A stretch of DNA of 64,000 nt. Origin: Paludisphaera rhizosphaerae. Its GTDB lineage: Bacteria; Planctomycetota; Planctomycetia; Isosphaerales; Isosphaeraceae. The notes under the pieces were generated by a model. It was not told the origin of the DNA. It did no database searches and saw only the letters and a list, made by a program, of their open reading frames with translations. Location of the stretch: the NCBI RefSeq assembly GCF_011065895.1, contig NZ_JAALCR010000004.1, positions 310,001 through 374,000 on the forward strand, in the 5' to 3' direction. A program made the position numbers and the translations under genes. Below, one piece after another: positions 35,318-44,424 of this stretch; positions within the stretch are counted from its first letter, which is position 1, and the number at the start of each line of letters is the position of its first letter.

Positions 35318-35575
35318 GACCGCCTCCGGGATGGGTTCCTCGGGCCGACCCTTCCGGCCCCTGGGGCGTTGCCGTCCGCAGTCGCCCGCCTCAATTCCAT
35401 AGTACAACAATCACCGACCACGCGGGGGCTGAACGCCTCTTTTTGTCTCTCGCGCGGTTGGTCGCGCTCGTGAACATCTAGACCACAGACGAGTACCTCT
35501 CCAGGAGGTGGGATTCGAGGCCAGCGGACCGAGGAAATCACCGCTGGGGCGTGCGATTCGATAGAATCGTCGGCC

Positions 35576-37375
35576 ATGAGCCCAGCAGCCCCCGCCCGTT
35601 CGCATCACCCCCATCGCCGTGAATGGACGCTCGTCGCCGCCATGACGGCTCTCGGACTGCTCATTCGAATCTGGGGGCTAGGGAAGCTCGGCCTGGTCCA
35701 CTTCGACGAGGGGATCTACGCAATCGCCGGCCTCTGGCCCTTGCGGCCGGGAGGGCTCGACCCGATCGCGGTCCCCTACGCTCCTCCAGGATTCCCCTTC
35801 CTGATCGGGCTCTTTTACCTGGTCTTCGGCCCGAGCGACGCCGCGGCCATCCTCGTTTCCATCATCGCGGGGACGCTGGCGGTTCCGGTTTCGGCCTGGC
35901 TGGCGCGGCGGACCTTCGGGCCGGGGGCCGGCGCGACGGCCTCGGCCCTGGCTGCGCTCTCAGGCTTTCATGTCGCCTTCTCAAGGATGGCGCTGACCGA
36001 CGCGACGTTCACCCTGGCCTGGCTGTTGGGACTCATTGCCGCCCAGCGCTTTCTCGAAAAGCCCAACCCCGCGACGGCCGTGCTGCTCGGCCTGGCGACC
36101 GGGCTGGCGCAACTGGTGAAGTACAGCGGATGGACAGTGGGGATCGCCGTGATGCTGACCGCAGCGGCGATCACGATCCTCGATCCGTCCCGACGAACGA
36201 CCGCCGACCAGCGCCGGGTCTGGGGATGGGGCCTGTTGGCGGCCGTGGTCGCAGCGATCGTCTACGCCCCCTGGTATCGGTTCGTCGAGACCCACGGCGG
36301 CTACGCCGGGCTCATGGCGCACCATCGCGGCTACATGGGGACGCCCGCAAGCTGGCTGCCGCACTGGGCCTTGCAGATTGAGCAGGCGAGCGTCCTCTCC
36401 GGCGGTTTCTCGTGGAACCTGGCGGCGGTCGTCGCGGCCGCGGTGGGGATCTGGATCGTTGGAGCAGGGGAGCCGACGAATGGAGAAAGCGAGGGACCGC
36501 GCAGCGGCCGGATGAGGGGGGATCGGCGTCGGATTGAAGACTCCGCGCCGGATGCGCTTCCGAATCCGGTCGCCCCCTCATCCGGCCCTTCGGGCCACCT
36601 TCCCCCGCGAGGGGGGAAGGCCGTGATCCCTTTGCTCGTCCTCGGCGCCGCGACGGTCGTTGCACCGACCACCCTCTGGTGGATCGGCCTGGCGCTCGCG
36701 GCGTTCGCCTGGCGCGACGCCTCGCCGGGACTTCGATTGCTGGCCGTGGCGTGGGTCGGACTGTCAGTCCTGACACCGTTCTATCATCCTTACGCGCGGT
36801 TATGGCTGCCGATCCAGGCGCTGGGGTGGATCGCCGTGGCGGGGATCGTCGGCGAGTTGATCCGGCCTGCCGAGGCGCCTCGATGGCGGACTCCGTTCGT
36901 CCTTGCCTGCTGCGTAGCGGCGGTCGTGCAGACGTTCCTGATGGGGCCCCTGTTCGGGAAGGTCGGCGACAGGGCAGGGCTGCTCGCCCCGAGCGATTCG
37001 CTCCGGACATCGACCTCCCGCGCGTTGGCCGATCTCCCCGAGGCCGCGCCGGGCCTCCGGGTGCTGGCGCGGCCTCCAGTCTCCTTCTATATAGGAGGCC
37101 GTGCGGCGGCGCGGGTTGAGCCGGACGTCGAGGGTCTGCTGCGCGTTCCCGGCGGCGCGTGGGCCCTTGTGGACGCAGCGCAGCTCCGTCAATCTGGTGA
37201 CGTGGACGGCCTCGTCGCGAGGCTGTCGCAAGGTTGGGAGCGGGTCGGCGAATATCCTACATCGCTGAACCTGCCGACGCAGCTGGACGTCGACCCCGGC
37301 GCAGCGGCTCGTCCGCGGCCGAGAGAGGCCGACGCGCCGCTCTGGTTGTTCCGTCCCCGTCCGGGAGTCCGCTGA
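35576..37375 (+). CDS. GT39/ArnT-like membrane glycosyltransferase with a repeat-derived insert
   Basis: This polytopic GT-C enzyme (599 residues) should transfer a sugar from a polyprenyl-phosphate donor on the outer face of the membrane. The first external loop has HFDEGIYA with Asp44-Glu45, the catalytic acidic pair typical of the family. About ten hydrophobic spans are visible, followed by a C-terminal soluble part of about 130 residues. Residues about 305-349 are encoded by a palindromic repeat (36489-36621) lying between membrane spans. They are Arg/Pro/Gly-rich and unlike the family. A possible -10 (TAGAAT, 35562-35567) sits 8 bases before the ATG. The stop overlaps the pncB start (TGATG). 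Confidence 0.87.
   Translation: MSPAAPARSHHPHRREWTLVAAMTALGLLIRIWGLGKLGLVHFDEGIYAIAGLWPLRPGGLDPIAVPYAPPGFPFLIGLFYLVFGPSDAAAILVSIIAGTLAVPVSAWLARRTFGPGAGATASALAALSGFHVAFSRMALTDATFTLAWLLGLIAAQRFLEKPNPATAVLLGLATGLAQLVKYSGWTVGIAVMLTAAAITILDPSRRTTADQRRVWGWGLLAAVVAAIVYAPWYRFVETHGGYAGLMAHHRGYMGTPASWLPHWALQIEQASVLSGGFSWNLAAVVAAAVGIWIVGAGEPTNGESEGPRSGRMRGDRRRIEDSAPDALPNPVAPSSGPSGHLPPRGGKAVIPLLVLGAATVVAPTTLWWIGLALAAFAWRDASPGLRLLAVAWVGLSVLTPFYHPYARLWLPIQALGWIAVAGIVGELIRPAEAPRWRTPFVLACCVAAVVQTFLMGPLFGKVGDRAGLLAPSDSLRTSTSRALADLPEAAPGLRVLARPPVSFYIGGRAAARVEPDVEGLLRVPGGAWALVDAAQLRQSGDVDGLVARLSQGWERVGEYPTSLNLPTQLDVDPGAAARPRPREADAPLWLFRPRPGVR
36489..36621. repeat. palindromic repeat inside the GT39 gene
   Basis: The left arm, 36489-36532, lacks the first palindrome but keeps GCGCAGCGGCCGGATGAGGGGG. 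The right arm, 36572-36621, is the inverted full unit ending in CCCCCGCGAGGGGGGAAGG. The element is read through in frame. The same unit occurs in hemY (52474) and between plsX and fabD (26707). Confidence 0.88.
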
Positions 37376-38739
37376 TGGGCATCTCGCTTCCGCTCTTCCC
37401 GTCGCTTTGGCCCGACCCGGACGCCCTGGGTACGATCACCGACCTGTACGAACTGACGATGCTGGCCGGCTACCTGGCCGAGGGGATGGGGGGGCAGTCC
37501 GCGACGTTCGAGGTTTTCGTCCGCCGGTTCCCGCCCAACCGGTCGTTTCTGGTTTTCGCCGGGCTGGAACAGGCGATCGGCGACCTGTCGCGGCTGGCTT
37601 TCTCGAACGAGCAAGTGGAAGCACTCCGCCGCTGGCCGGCGTTCCAGAGCCAGCCGGCCACGTTCTTCGAGACCCTCCGCCGCTTCCGGTTTGAGGGAGA
37701 CGTCTTCGCCGTCCCCGAGGGGACCATCGTCTTCCCGGGCGAGACGCTCGTCCGCGTGACGGCCCCCCTCCCGCAGGCGCAGTGGGTGGAGACGTTCCTG
37801 CTGGCCTCGCTGGGATACCAGACGCTCGTAGCCTCGAAGGCCGCGCGGGTGGTCCTGGCCGCGCGAGGGAAGTCGTTGTTCGAGTTCGGCGCCCGCCGCG
37901 CCCACGGCCCCCAGGCCGGGCTGCTGGCGGCGCGGGCGGCCTACCTGGCGGGTTTCGATTCCACCAGCCACGTCGAGGCCGCACGGTTGCTGAACATCCC
38001 GTGCGTCGGCACGATGGCCCACTCGTGGGTCCAGTCGTTCCCGACCGAGGCCGAGGCGTTCGAGGCGTACGCCCGGGTCTTCCCCAACACGACGACGCTG
38101 TTGGTCGACACTTACGACACGCTCGAAGGCGTCCGGAAGGCCGCATCGATCGCGCCGCCGAACTCGGCCGTCCGGATCGACAGCGGCGACGTGGGCGAGC
38201 TCGCCGCGCGTTCGCGGGCGATCCTCGACGAGGCCGGCCGGTCCGACGTGAAGATCATGGCCTCGGGCGACCTGGACGAAGAGGCGCTGGAGAGGCTTTC
38301 CGCTGCCGGCGCGCCGATCGACGGCTACGGGATCGGCACTGAGCTGGTCACCTCACGCGACGCGCCGGCGATCTCAATGGTCTACAAGTTGGTGGAGCTG
38401 GACGGGCGGGGGAGGTACAAGCTCGCCCCTGGCAAGAAGACGTACCCGATGGCCAAGCAGGTCTACCGCCGCCGCGACGCCGACGGCCGCTTCGCCGGCG
38501 ATCTCGTCACTCGCGCCGACGAACCCGCGCCCGAGGGCTTCGAACCGCTATTAACGCCGGTCATGCGCGGCGGCGAACCCATCCCCCACCATCTCTCCCT
38601 GGCTGAAGCCCGTATCCGATGCCGGGCCCAGCTCGCGGCCCTCCCCGACGACCTGAGATCCCTTCACACCCAGGCCGGCTACCCCGTCGATTACAGCGAT
38701 CGCCTCGAAGCCGAGGCCGCGCGGTTGATGAGGTTGTAA
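37375..38739 (+). CDS. pncB: nicotinate phosphoribosyltransferase
   Basis: The enzyme makes nicotinate mononucleotide from nicotinate and PRPP, the first step of NAD salvage. The 454-residue protein carries TDLYELTMLAGYL at the N-terminus, FEFGARRAHGPQAG, STSHVEAARLLNIPCVGTMAHSWVQSF and the C-terminal phosphate-binding RIDSGDVGEL and IMASGDLDEE segments. These are all family hallmarks. The ATG at 37375 overlaps the preceding GT39 stop by one base, implying translational coupling. An upstream extension to 37234 would overlap that gene and is not family-like. The length fits the family. The linkage to a glycosyltransferase has no obvious metabolic logic. Confidence 0.95.
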   Translation: MGISLPLFPSLWPDPDALGTITDLYELTMLAGYLAEGMGGQSATFEVFVRRFPPNRSFLVFAGLEQAIGDLSRLAFSNEQVEALRRWPAFQSQPATFFETLRRFRFEGDVFAVPEGTIVFPGETLVRVTAPLPQAQWVETFLLASLGYQTLVASKAARVVLAARGKSLFEFGARRAHGPQAGLLAARAAYLAGFDSTSHVEAARLLNIPCVGTMAHSWVQSFPTEAEAFEAYARVFPNTTTLLVDTYDTLEGVRKAASIAPPNSAVRIDSGDVGELAARSRAILDEAGRSDVKIMASGDLDEEALERLSAAGAPIDGYGIGTELVTSRDAPAISMVYKLVELDGRGRYKLAPGKKTYPMAKQVYRRRDADGRFAGDLVTRADEPAPEGFEPLLTPVMRGGEPIPHHLSLAEARIRCRAQLAALPDDLRSLHTQAGYPVDYSDRLEAEAARLMRL

Positions 38740-38901
38740 CGCTACACCCGCGCAGGGCCGGAGTGCCTGGACGCTCGCGCGTCACGACGAGCGATCACAA
38801 GTGCACCGCCGCGTCGGGCGTTGATGCGATCCGGGCGGAGGCCGTGGCCTCCGCCCGCTCGCCAGGTTCATGGGCTGTCACGAGCACGATCGCCCAACCT
38901 C

Positions 38902-41838
38902 TCAGAGGAAGATGGGCTGGTTGTTGTTGACGGCGTCGAAGATGTTCTTCAGCGCCTCCTGGTAGATCCGGTCCGGGCCCGAGGCGATGGTCTTGGGATG
39001 CGCGATCAGCTCCAGGATGGCCGCGTTGAGGAACTGCTGGACGGTGTAGCTGGTACCGGTGAAGCCATGGCCCGCAAGCTGGGTCAGGTGGCTGGCCGTG
39101 AGCGTGGAGACGGCTGGGAGGTAGATCAGCGAGCCGGCGGCCACATAGCCCGCCAGGACGTTGAACTCCGTCGCAAGCATCTGGGCCGACAACATGTACG
39201 CCATGTTGGTGGCCGTCGCGTTCTGCAGGTAGTTGTTGATGAAGCTGTAGGAATTAAGATCCGAGAGCTTCACGTAGTTGCCGTTGGCATCGACCAGGAC
39301 CGATTTGGTCATGTCGCACGGGTTGACCAGCGCGCCTTTGGCGCCGAACAACGGGTCGTAGAAGCTCGCGAGCAACGTCGTGCCTCCGGTCTTTCCAGTC
39401 AAGACCTTCTGGCCGTTCTTGTTGCCCCAGAAACCGATCGTCTTCCCGTCCTGGGCCCCGAGGACCGTGGCCGTCTCGTTGACGCCGTCGTCCTGGGCGC
39501 CGTTGTTGTTGACGTCGCCGCTGTACACGGCTACCCACGTGTAGTTGCCGGTCTGCAGCGCCAGCTTGCCGCTGGGGTTGTTCCCCATGGTCTTCGTATC
39601 GTAAACGCCATTCCCGTTCACGGTGATCGTGTTGGTGTACACGATGCTGCTGTCGGGCGCCTTGAGCGTAAAGACGATCGTGCCGGTCGGAATGTAACCA
39701 CCGGAGAGAGTGGCCTTATCATTGAGGACCACGATCCCCACCACGCCGCTGACCGGGTAAGCCTGCGTCGTGATCGTCGGGTCGGCCTTGTCGACCGTGA
39801 AGTGCTCGTCAACACTCACGGCCCCGAAATAGTTGTCGTCGCCGGCGACCGAGGCGTTGTACGTGTAGTTGCCCGCGCCAAGCGCCCCGCTGGCCGTCGA
39901 CGTCGCGTTGAATCCGCCCTCGGTCGAACCGCTGCCGATCGAGTTGCCCTGGAGCGTGAAGCTGATCGTGGGAATCGCGAACCCCGCCACCGCGCCGGTC
40001 ACCGTCGCGTTGTCGTGGGTGTTGGTTCCCACCGCCACGTGCGCGCCCTCGGCGATTACGTTGTGGGCTGCGTCGTGCACCGTCGTCGAAATGGACAGCC
40101 TCGCCTTGTCGACGAAGAAGTGCTCGTCGACGCTGGTCGCGCCAATGTAGTTGTCGTCGCCGGCGATCGAGGCGTTGTAGGTGTAGCTGCCCGCCCCGAG
40201 CGGACTGCTACCGACCGACGTCGCGTCGAACCCGTCGTCGGTCGGGCCGCTGCCGATCGAGTTGCCCTGGAGCGTGAAGCTGATCGTGGGAATCGCGAAC
40301 CCCGCCACCGCGCCGGTCACCGTCGCGTTGTCGTGAGTCGACGTCCCCAACGACACATGGCCGTTCTCGGCAATCACGTTGTGGGCTGCGTCGTGCAGCG
40401 TCGTCGAAATGGACAGCCTCGCCTTGTCGACGATGAACGGCTCGACGTCGCTCGTCGTCGACTGATAGTTGACATCGCCGCTATAAACGGTGATGAAGCT
40501 GTAGGAACCAGCCGCGAGCGGGCCCTGGATCGCCGACTTGGGGATCGTACCGTCGGGATTGAGGTTCACCACCTGGTCGGTGTGCGGCCCGGTGCCGTCG
40601 ATCGTCGTATAGTACTGGTAGGTCAAAGTGCCGGTGGCGGGCAATCCGGCTAACTGGCCCGACAAGACCGAAGTGTCGTAGATCGAGGTTCCCAGCGACA
40701 CATGGCTGTTGATCGGGACGACCGCGTCGTTTGAGGCGTTGTGCAGGGTCGTGGCGAGTGACGTTTGAATCGTGGTGACCGTGAACGGCTCGACTGCACT
40801 GTCCGACGGAAGATAGGTGGAGTCGCCGTTGTAGTGGGCCCGATAGGAGTAGGAACCGGGCGTCAGGGCGCCCGAGGCGTCGGACGGATGCGCCACGCCG
40901 CTGGGATCGAGCATCACCGTGCCTGCACCGACCGAGGGGCCGGTACCGTCGATGGTCGAGTAGAACGTAAAGGTCACGCTGCCGGTTGGGACCTTCGACC
41001 CATTGCCGGTCACCGTGGCGCTGTCGTGCGTGGACGTGCCGGCCGGCACCACGCTATTGACCGGAATGACCGTGTCGGTGGCGTCGTTGTGGATCGTGGT
41101 GGTGATCGTGGAAGTGGTTCCACCAAGCGTGGGGGTGGCCCACTCCTCGTAGCCGTCGTTGGACGAACCGACGGTATCGCCGTCGTTCAGATTCTGGGCC
41201 CCGAAATGGGAATAGAGGTAGACGTACTGGTTGGCCCCGGTGAAGAGTTCGTTGGGAACGTCCAGGTACATGTCGGCTCCGCCGCTGCCCGGAGCCAGCG
41301 AGTAGTTGAGCTTAACCCAGTTCTCCTCGCCGGAATCGTAAATCAACGTCCCGAGGTTTGGATAGCTGGTCAGGTTCCCGGCCGCTCCGAGGAAGATCTG
41401 GACCTGGTCCAACGAGAGGAGCGGTTCGTTCTTCTCCTGATTGATGTCCAGCACGAATTCCCGATACACCTTGCCGTCGATGCTCACAAGCGGAACCGCG
41501 CTGAGCGTTAGGGAGTGGGTGAACGCACCCGATTTCGTATCGAATTGCGGCGTTCCGTCGGTATTGAAGCCTTGCTCCTGCGGGCTGTTCTGGACCCTCA
41601 CGAAGGAGTCCAGCTCTCCGCTGCCCGCCGGCTGGGTCTCGCCCTGCCGATAAATAGCCCCGTTAATGACGCCGCTGGAGCCGAGCGTGGTGAGATCGAG
41701 AGGCGTATTGCTCATCACCAGGCGATCCTCGCACACGTCGAAATTCAGATAGCGACGGGAGTCGGGACGCTGCGAGCGACGTCGCTTCCGAACGTTCCGA
41801 CTTCGCGTCGAACCAATCGTTGCGTATTGAGAATTCAT
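38902..41838 (-). CDS. large exported Ig-like repeat protein with LExRxL-type N-terminus
   Basis: The 978-residue protein starts with a basic region (RKRRRSQRPDSRR). The motif CEDRLVMS follows at 36-43, the planctomycete export-type N-terminus. Residues about 45-245 form a unique beta-rich domain. Roughly 250-790 hold five or six Ig-like units with recurring HDNATVTG and AGSYTY/YSGDxNY segments. Two of these are near-identical at DNA level. The C-terminus (about 800-978) has a GKTIGFWGNKNGQKVL domain, known from other secreted proteins of uncertain function. It is probably a cell-surface adhesin-like or matrix protein. GAGGTG lies 8 bases before the ATG. Confidence 0.85.
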   Translation of the reverse strand: MNSQYATIGSTRSRNVRKRRRSQRPDSRRYLNFDVCEDRLVMSNTPLDLTTLGSSGVINGAIYRQGETQPAGSGELDSFVRVQNSPQEQGFNTDGTPQFDTKSGAFTHSLTLSAVPLVSIDGKVYREFVLDINQEKNEPLLSLDQVQIFLGAAGNLTSYPNLGTLIYDSGEENWVKLNYSLAPGSGGADMYLDVPNELFTGANQYVYLYSHFGAQNLNDGDTVGSSNDGYEEWATPTLGGTTSTITTTIHNDATDTVIPVNSVVPAGTSTHDSATVTGNGSKVPTGSVTFTFYSTIDGTGPSVGAGTVMLDPSGVAHPSDASGALTPGSYSYRAHYNGDSTYLPSDSAVEPFTVTTIQTSLATTLHNASNDAVVPINSHVSLGTSIYDTSVLSGQLAGLPATGTLTYQYYTTIDGTGPHTDQVVNLNPDGTIPKSAIQGPLAAGSYSFITVYSGDVNYQSTTSDVEPFIVDKARLSISTTLHDAAHNVIAENGHVSLGTSTHDNATVTGAVAGFAIPTISFTLQGNSIGSGPTDDGFDATSVGSSPLGAGSYTYNASIAGDDNYIGATSVDEHFFVDKARLSISTTVHDAAHNVIAEGAHVAVGTNTHDNATVTGAVAGFAIPTISFTLQGNSIGSGSTEGGFNATSTASGALGAGNYTYNASVAGDDNYFGAVSVDEHFTVDKADPTITTQAYPVSGVVGIVVLNDKATLSGGYIPTGTIVFTLKAPDSSIVYTNTITVNGNGVYDTKTMGNNPSGKLALQTGNYTWVAVYSGDVNNNGAQDDGVNETATVLGAQDGKTIGFWGNKNGQKVLTGKTGGTTLLASFYDPLFGAKGALVNPCDMTKSVLVDANGNYVKLSDLNSYSFINNYLQNATATNMAYMLSAQMLATEFNVLAGYVAAGSLIYLPAVSTLTASHLTQLAGHGFTGTSYTVQQFLNAAILELIAHPKTIASGPDRIYQEALKNIFDAVNNNQPIFL
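39770..40430. repeat. recent tandem duplication of an Ig-like unit
   Basis: Two units with a period of 318 bases (106 residues) lie in tandem within the Ig-repeat gene. A stretch of about 89 bases is identical between them (39929-40017 and 40247-40335). The flanks differ by scattered substitutions, many silent. This indicates a recent duplication or gene conversion. Confidence 0.88.
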
Positions 41839-42598
41839 GGGAGGGCACCTCTCAGCTAATCCTGGAATGAGGCGGAACGAGACGCTTCACTTCGCCGCAG
41901 CGTATTGCGGCCGCGAAGCGCGAAAGGGGATCGCTCGCCGTGCAGCTAGCGTGCTTCGCTAGACGCTCCGGGCGGGTCGATGACCAACTTGCGCCGAGGG
42001 ATTTACTATTGCGCTTCGACGTCGAGCACAAAATTACGGGGCCGATCGGCCTTCCGTAGTAAGGTCGAGCATCGATAGCGCGACCTGATCATCTCGATTC
42101 TCAAAAATGGTGGTGTTGCCTGATTGGCTCCTCAGCCCGGCAGCGCCGGACCTGCCTGCGTGGCGCATGGAACGGGCAAGATTGAACGATTTGCGCCAAA
42201 CAGGCTGTTCTCGACCTGGCAATCGTGGCTCTGTTCTAAGACTCTGAGGAGGTGGCGCGTCGGCTGGTGTAACCTCCGTGGTTACGGATCACTCGGCACG
42301 AACACTCAATCCATCAGACGGCGTGAGGGTCCAGCACGACGGCGCGCAGCCCCCCGGGAAAGACGTAACGCGATCGCTACTTCGGCATCCTCGGACGCAC
42401 GACCGAATGAGTCGGCGGGCGACGCGTCCTCGCCACACACCGAAAAGACGCCTATTTCCGAGCACCTACGAAATGTTTTGCTACACCAATTGCACAGGAC
42501 TATGGCTCATTCAATCCCCGTCGCGTTGCAGCAGATCTGAGTCGCACGCAATCGAAACAAGGGTTTAGCTGTGAAGTTAGTCACCGCATATCTTCAAT
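41839..42598. other. 760-base intergenic region upstream of the Ig-repeat gene
   Basis: No gene is supported. A small hairpin (41946-41962, stem CTAGCG/CGCTAG, 5-base loop) lies about 108 bases upstream of the Ig-repeat gene start and would be in its leader if the promoter is further upstream. Frames between 42034 and 42568 look random. Composition is mixed and less GC-rich than coding areas. Confidence 0.45.
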
Positions 42599-42877
42599 TC
42601 AAGAGATGGTTGGCTTCACCCATGCTCGGACATAGACATGACTACCTATGGACTCGGCTTTAACATTCCAGCCGGACGTTTTTCGGATCCACTCGACATA
42701 TGCACGATCGTTATTTGCGATATCGATATTGCGGCCTCCGCAAGCCTCCAGAACAATCGGGGAGCATCGAACGGGCGACGCGTCGACTGCCGATTCGACA
42801 GCCTCAGCAAGCCAAACAAGCAACAAACAATTTGCGAGAATTCGCAGAACTTTTCCTGAAAAGCTCGCAGTCGTCAT
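42599..42877 (-). CDS. possible small secreted protein
   Basis: A 92-residue frame begins at an ATG (42877) preceded by GGAGGGG at about 7-base spacing. The N-terminus MTTASFSGKVLRILANCLLLVWLAEAVESAVDA reads as a signal peptide when taken in parts: basic Lys9/Arg12, then a hydrophobic core at 12-24. The mature part has two cysteines (ACGGRN, and RCSPIV upstream) and an IANNDRAYVEWIRKTSGW segment, with no family recognised. Base composition is lower in GC than neighbouring genes. It is isolated in a sparse region, so it could be a relic or an orphan gene. Confidence 0.42.
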   Translation of the reverse strand: MTTASFSGKVLRILANCLLLVWLAEAVESAVDASPVRCSPIVLEACGGRNIDIANNDRAYVEWIRKTSGWNVKAESIGSHVYVRAWVKPTIS

Positions 42878-43320
42878 CTCTGCGCCCCTCCGGTCCTCAC
42901 GCGCGTCAGGGGCTCGGACGGAAAGGAAACGGCGATGAAGCCCCTCCCGATTTCGTCGCGGCCCCGATGAACAGGGCACGGCGTGCAGACTGTTGGCTCA
43001 TGATTCTCGCGACGGTTCCAACCGCCGGCTCGGGGGAGGATCTTTCTGATCCAGCCGCGCTGCGTCAAACTTTCCAAAGGCGCGCCTCGGTCGGAACCCA
43101 CAAGAAAACCTTCTCCACGAGGATCGTTGATCGCGAGTCTCCTCACTCCTTCATACGGACGCTCGACTCCGTCGGCCGTCCCGGCTTCCAACCGTCGAGG
43201 TCCTCGCCTCGCATCCCCTGATGCTGGGCGTCCCGGAAATCACCATCGACGTGAGGACTCCGATTTCGGGTCCCGTCCCCTGCTGATTCGGTCTCCCCAT
43301 TAACCTCAGGAATCCCCAAC
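42878..43320. other. intergenic region upstream of the beta-helix gene
   Basis: These 443 bases carry no recognised gene; frames on both strands look like chance. The last 20 bases contain CAGGAATCC, the weak ribosome-binding site for the gene at 43321. No promoter hexamers stood out. Confidence 0.45.
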
Positions 43321-44361
43321 GTGATGAAGGAATTCGGCATCGGAACGACGGCGGTTCTGGCCGGTCTGACGTGGTTCGCGGCGAGCGCGGCGGCTGAGGA
43401 GGGCGCGGTGAAGCCGCGGCCGTCCAACAAGCTCATCGTGTCGCCCAATGGCCCGCGCGACGGGGGCGATTTCGGCCCGCACACGCCCGGGACGAAGACG
43501 TCGGGGCTCCAGGAGGCGTTCGACGCGGCCAAGGAACGCGGGATGGACCTGGAGATCGCCGGCGGCAACTGGACCGAAGGGAAGACCCCGGCCGTCGTTT
43601 ACAACCTGCACGAGACGCTCCGCATCCCCTGGATGCAGAACGCTCGCGTCGACGGCGGCCACGCGGTCATCAACTACACACCGAAGACGGGAGACGCCGT
43701 CGTCTTCGACAGCCAGATGAGCGGGTGTTATCGGTTCGGTCTCATCGTCTCCCAGTCCGACGGCGCGGTCGTCCGGATCGCCCCGAAGACGGCGGGGCCG
43801 GACGGCTTCCGCGTCGTCACAGCCTGCGAGTTCGTCTTCAACGCGCTGGTCGGCGGGGGAGGCGCCTGGCCCGGAGGGGAGCCGCACAACTCCCAGCTCG
43901 ACCGCTCCCGACGCTGGATCGGCGCCGGGCTCTGGCTCGATGGCTCCCAGGGGTCGATCGACGCCAACAAGATCACCGTGATCGAGACCGTCGGCTGCGG
44001 CTCAGGCCTGAGGCTCAGCGGGGCGGTCACGAGGAACACCATCGAGGAGGTGAACATCCACCTCTGCCAGGATCACATCCAGGTCGGCTCCGCCGACGAT
44101 GCAACCCCGGCCGACAACCGGATCTCGGCGTTCCTCGACTGCCAGGGGATCGAATCCGCGACGGGCGCCTCGGTCTTCGGGTCGCGGAACCTGCTGACCA
44201 TGAGCACCCGCCCGTTCCCACGCGGAGCCGACCTCACGCTCGGCGAGAAGGCCGTGGGCAACGTCGTCCTCTTCCAGTCGCCCTACCGACTGATCGACCG
44301 CTCGCCGGCCGGCTCCAATTTCTTCGTCGGCGTTCCGCCCGCGTCGGGGACGGTTCGATAG
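43321..44361 (+). CDS. secreted parallel beta-helix-like protein
   Basis: The 346-residue protein has a signal peptide (about 1-25, ending AASAAA). After NKLIVSPNGPRDGGDFGP comes a repetitive beta-strand body with turns such as NKITVIETVGCGSGLRL and NTIEEVNIHLCQDHIQVG. This pattern resembles pectate-lyase-type right-handed beta-helices, as in phage tailspikes and glycan lyases, but no catalytic residues could be assigned. A GTG at 43321 is directly followed by an ATG at 43324; AGGA spacing slightly favours the GTG. It is convergent with the tryptophan-rich gene. A surface or extracellular glycan-related role is inferred. Confidence 0.75.
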   Translation: MMKEFGIGTTAVLAGLTWFAASAAAEEGAVKPRPSNKLIVSPNGPRDGGDFGPHTPGTKTSGLQEAFDAAKERGMDLEIAGGNWTEGKTPAVVYNLHETLRIPWMQNARVDGGHAVINYTPKTGDAVVFDSQMSGCYRFGLIVSQSDGAVVRIAPKTAGPDGFRVVTACEFVFNALVGGGGAWPGGEPHNSQLDRSRRWIGAGLWLDGSQGSIDANKITVIETVGCGSGLRLSGAVTRNTIEEVNIHLCQDHIQVGSADDATPADNRISAFLDCQGIESATGASVFGSRNLLTMSTRPFPRGADLTLGEKAVGNVVLFQSPYRLIDRSPAGSNFFVGVPPASGTVR

Positions 44362-44424
44362 GACCTAGTCGCTTGAGCGGCCAGACAACCGAGCCCATTT
44401 CCGTCCAGAGTCGCGGGGCTCAAC

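Noticed and set aside
35561-35575. Palindrome GATTCGATAGAATC as an operator before GT39
   Set aside because: It coincides with the -10 candidate and is short enough to occur by chance; no second copy was found nearby.
38821-40653. 610-residue frame antisense to the Ig-repeat gene
   Set aside because: It mirrors the Ig repeats as pseudo-repeats (RREADRGNREPRHRAGHRR), which is an artefact of reading the tandem duplication on the other strand.
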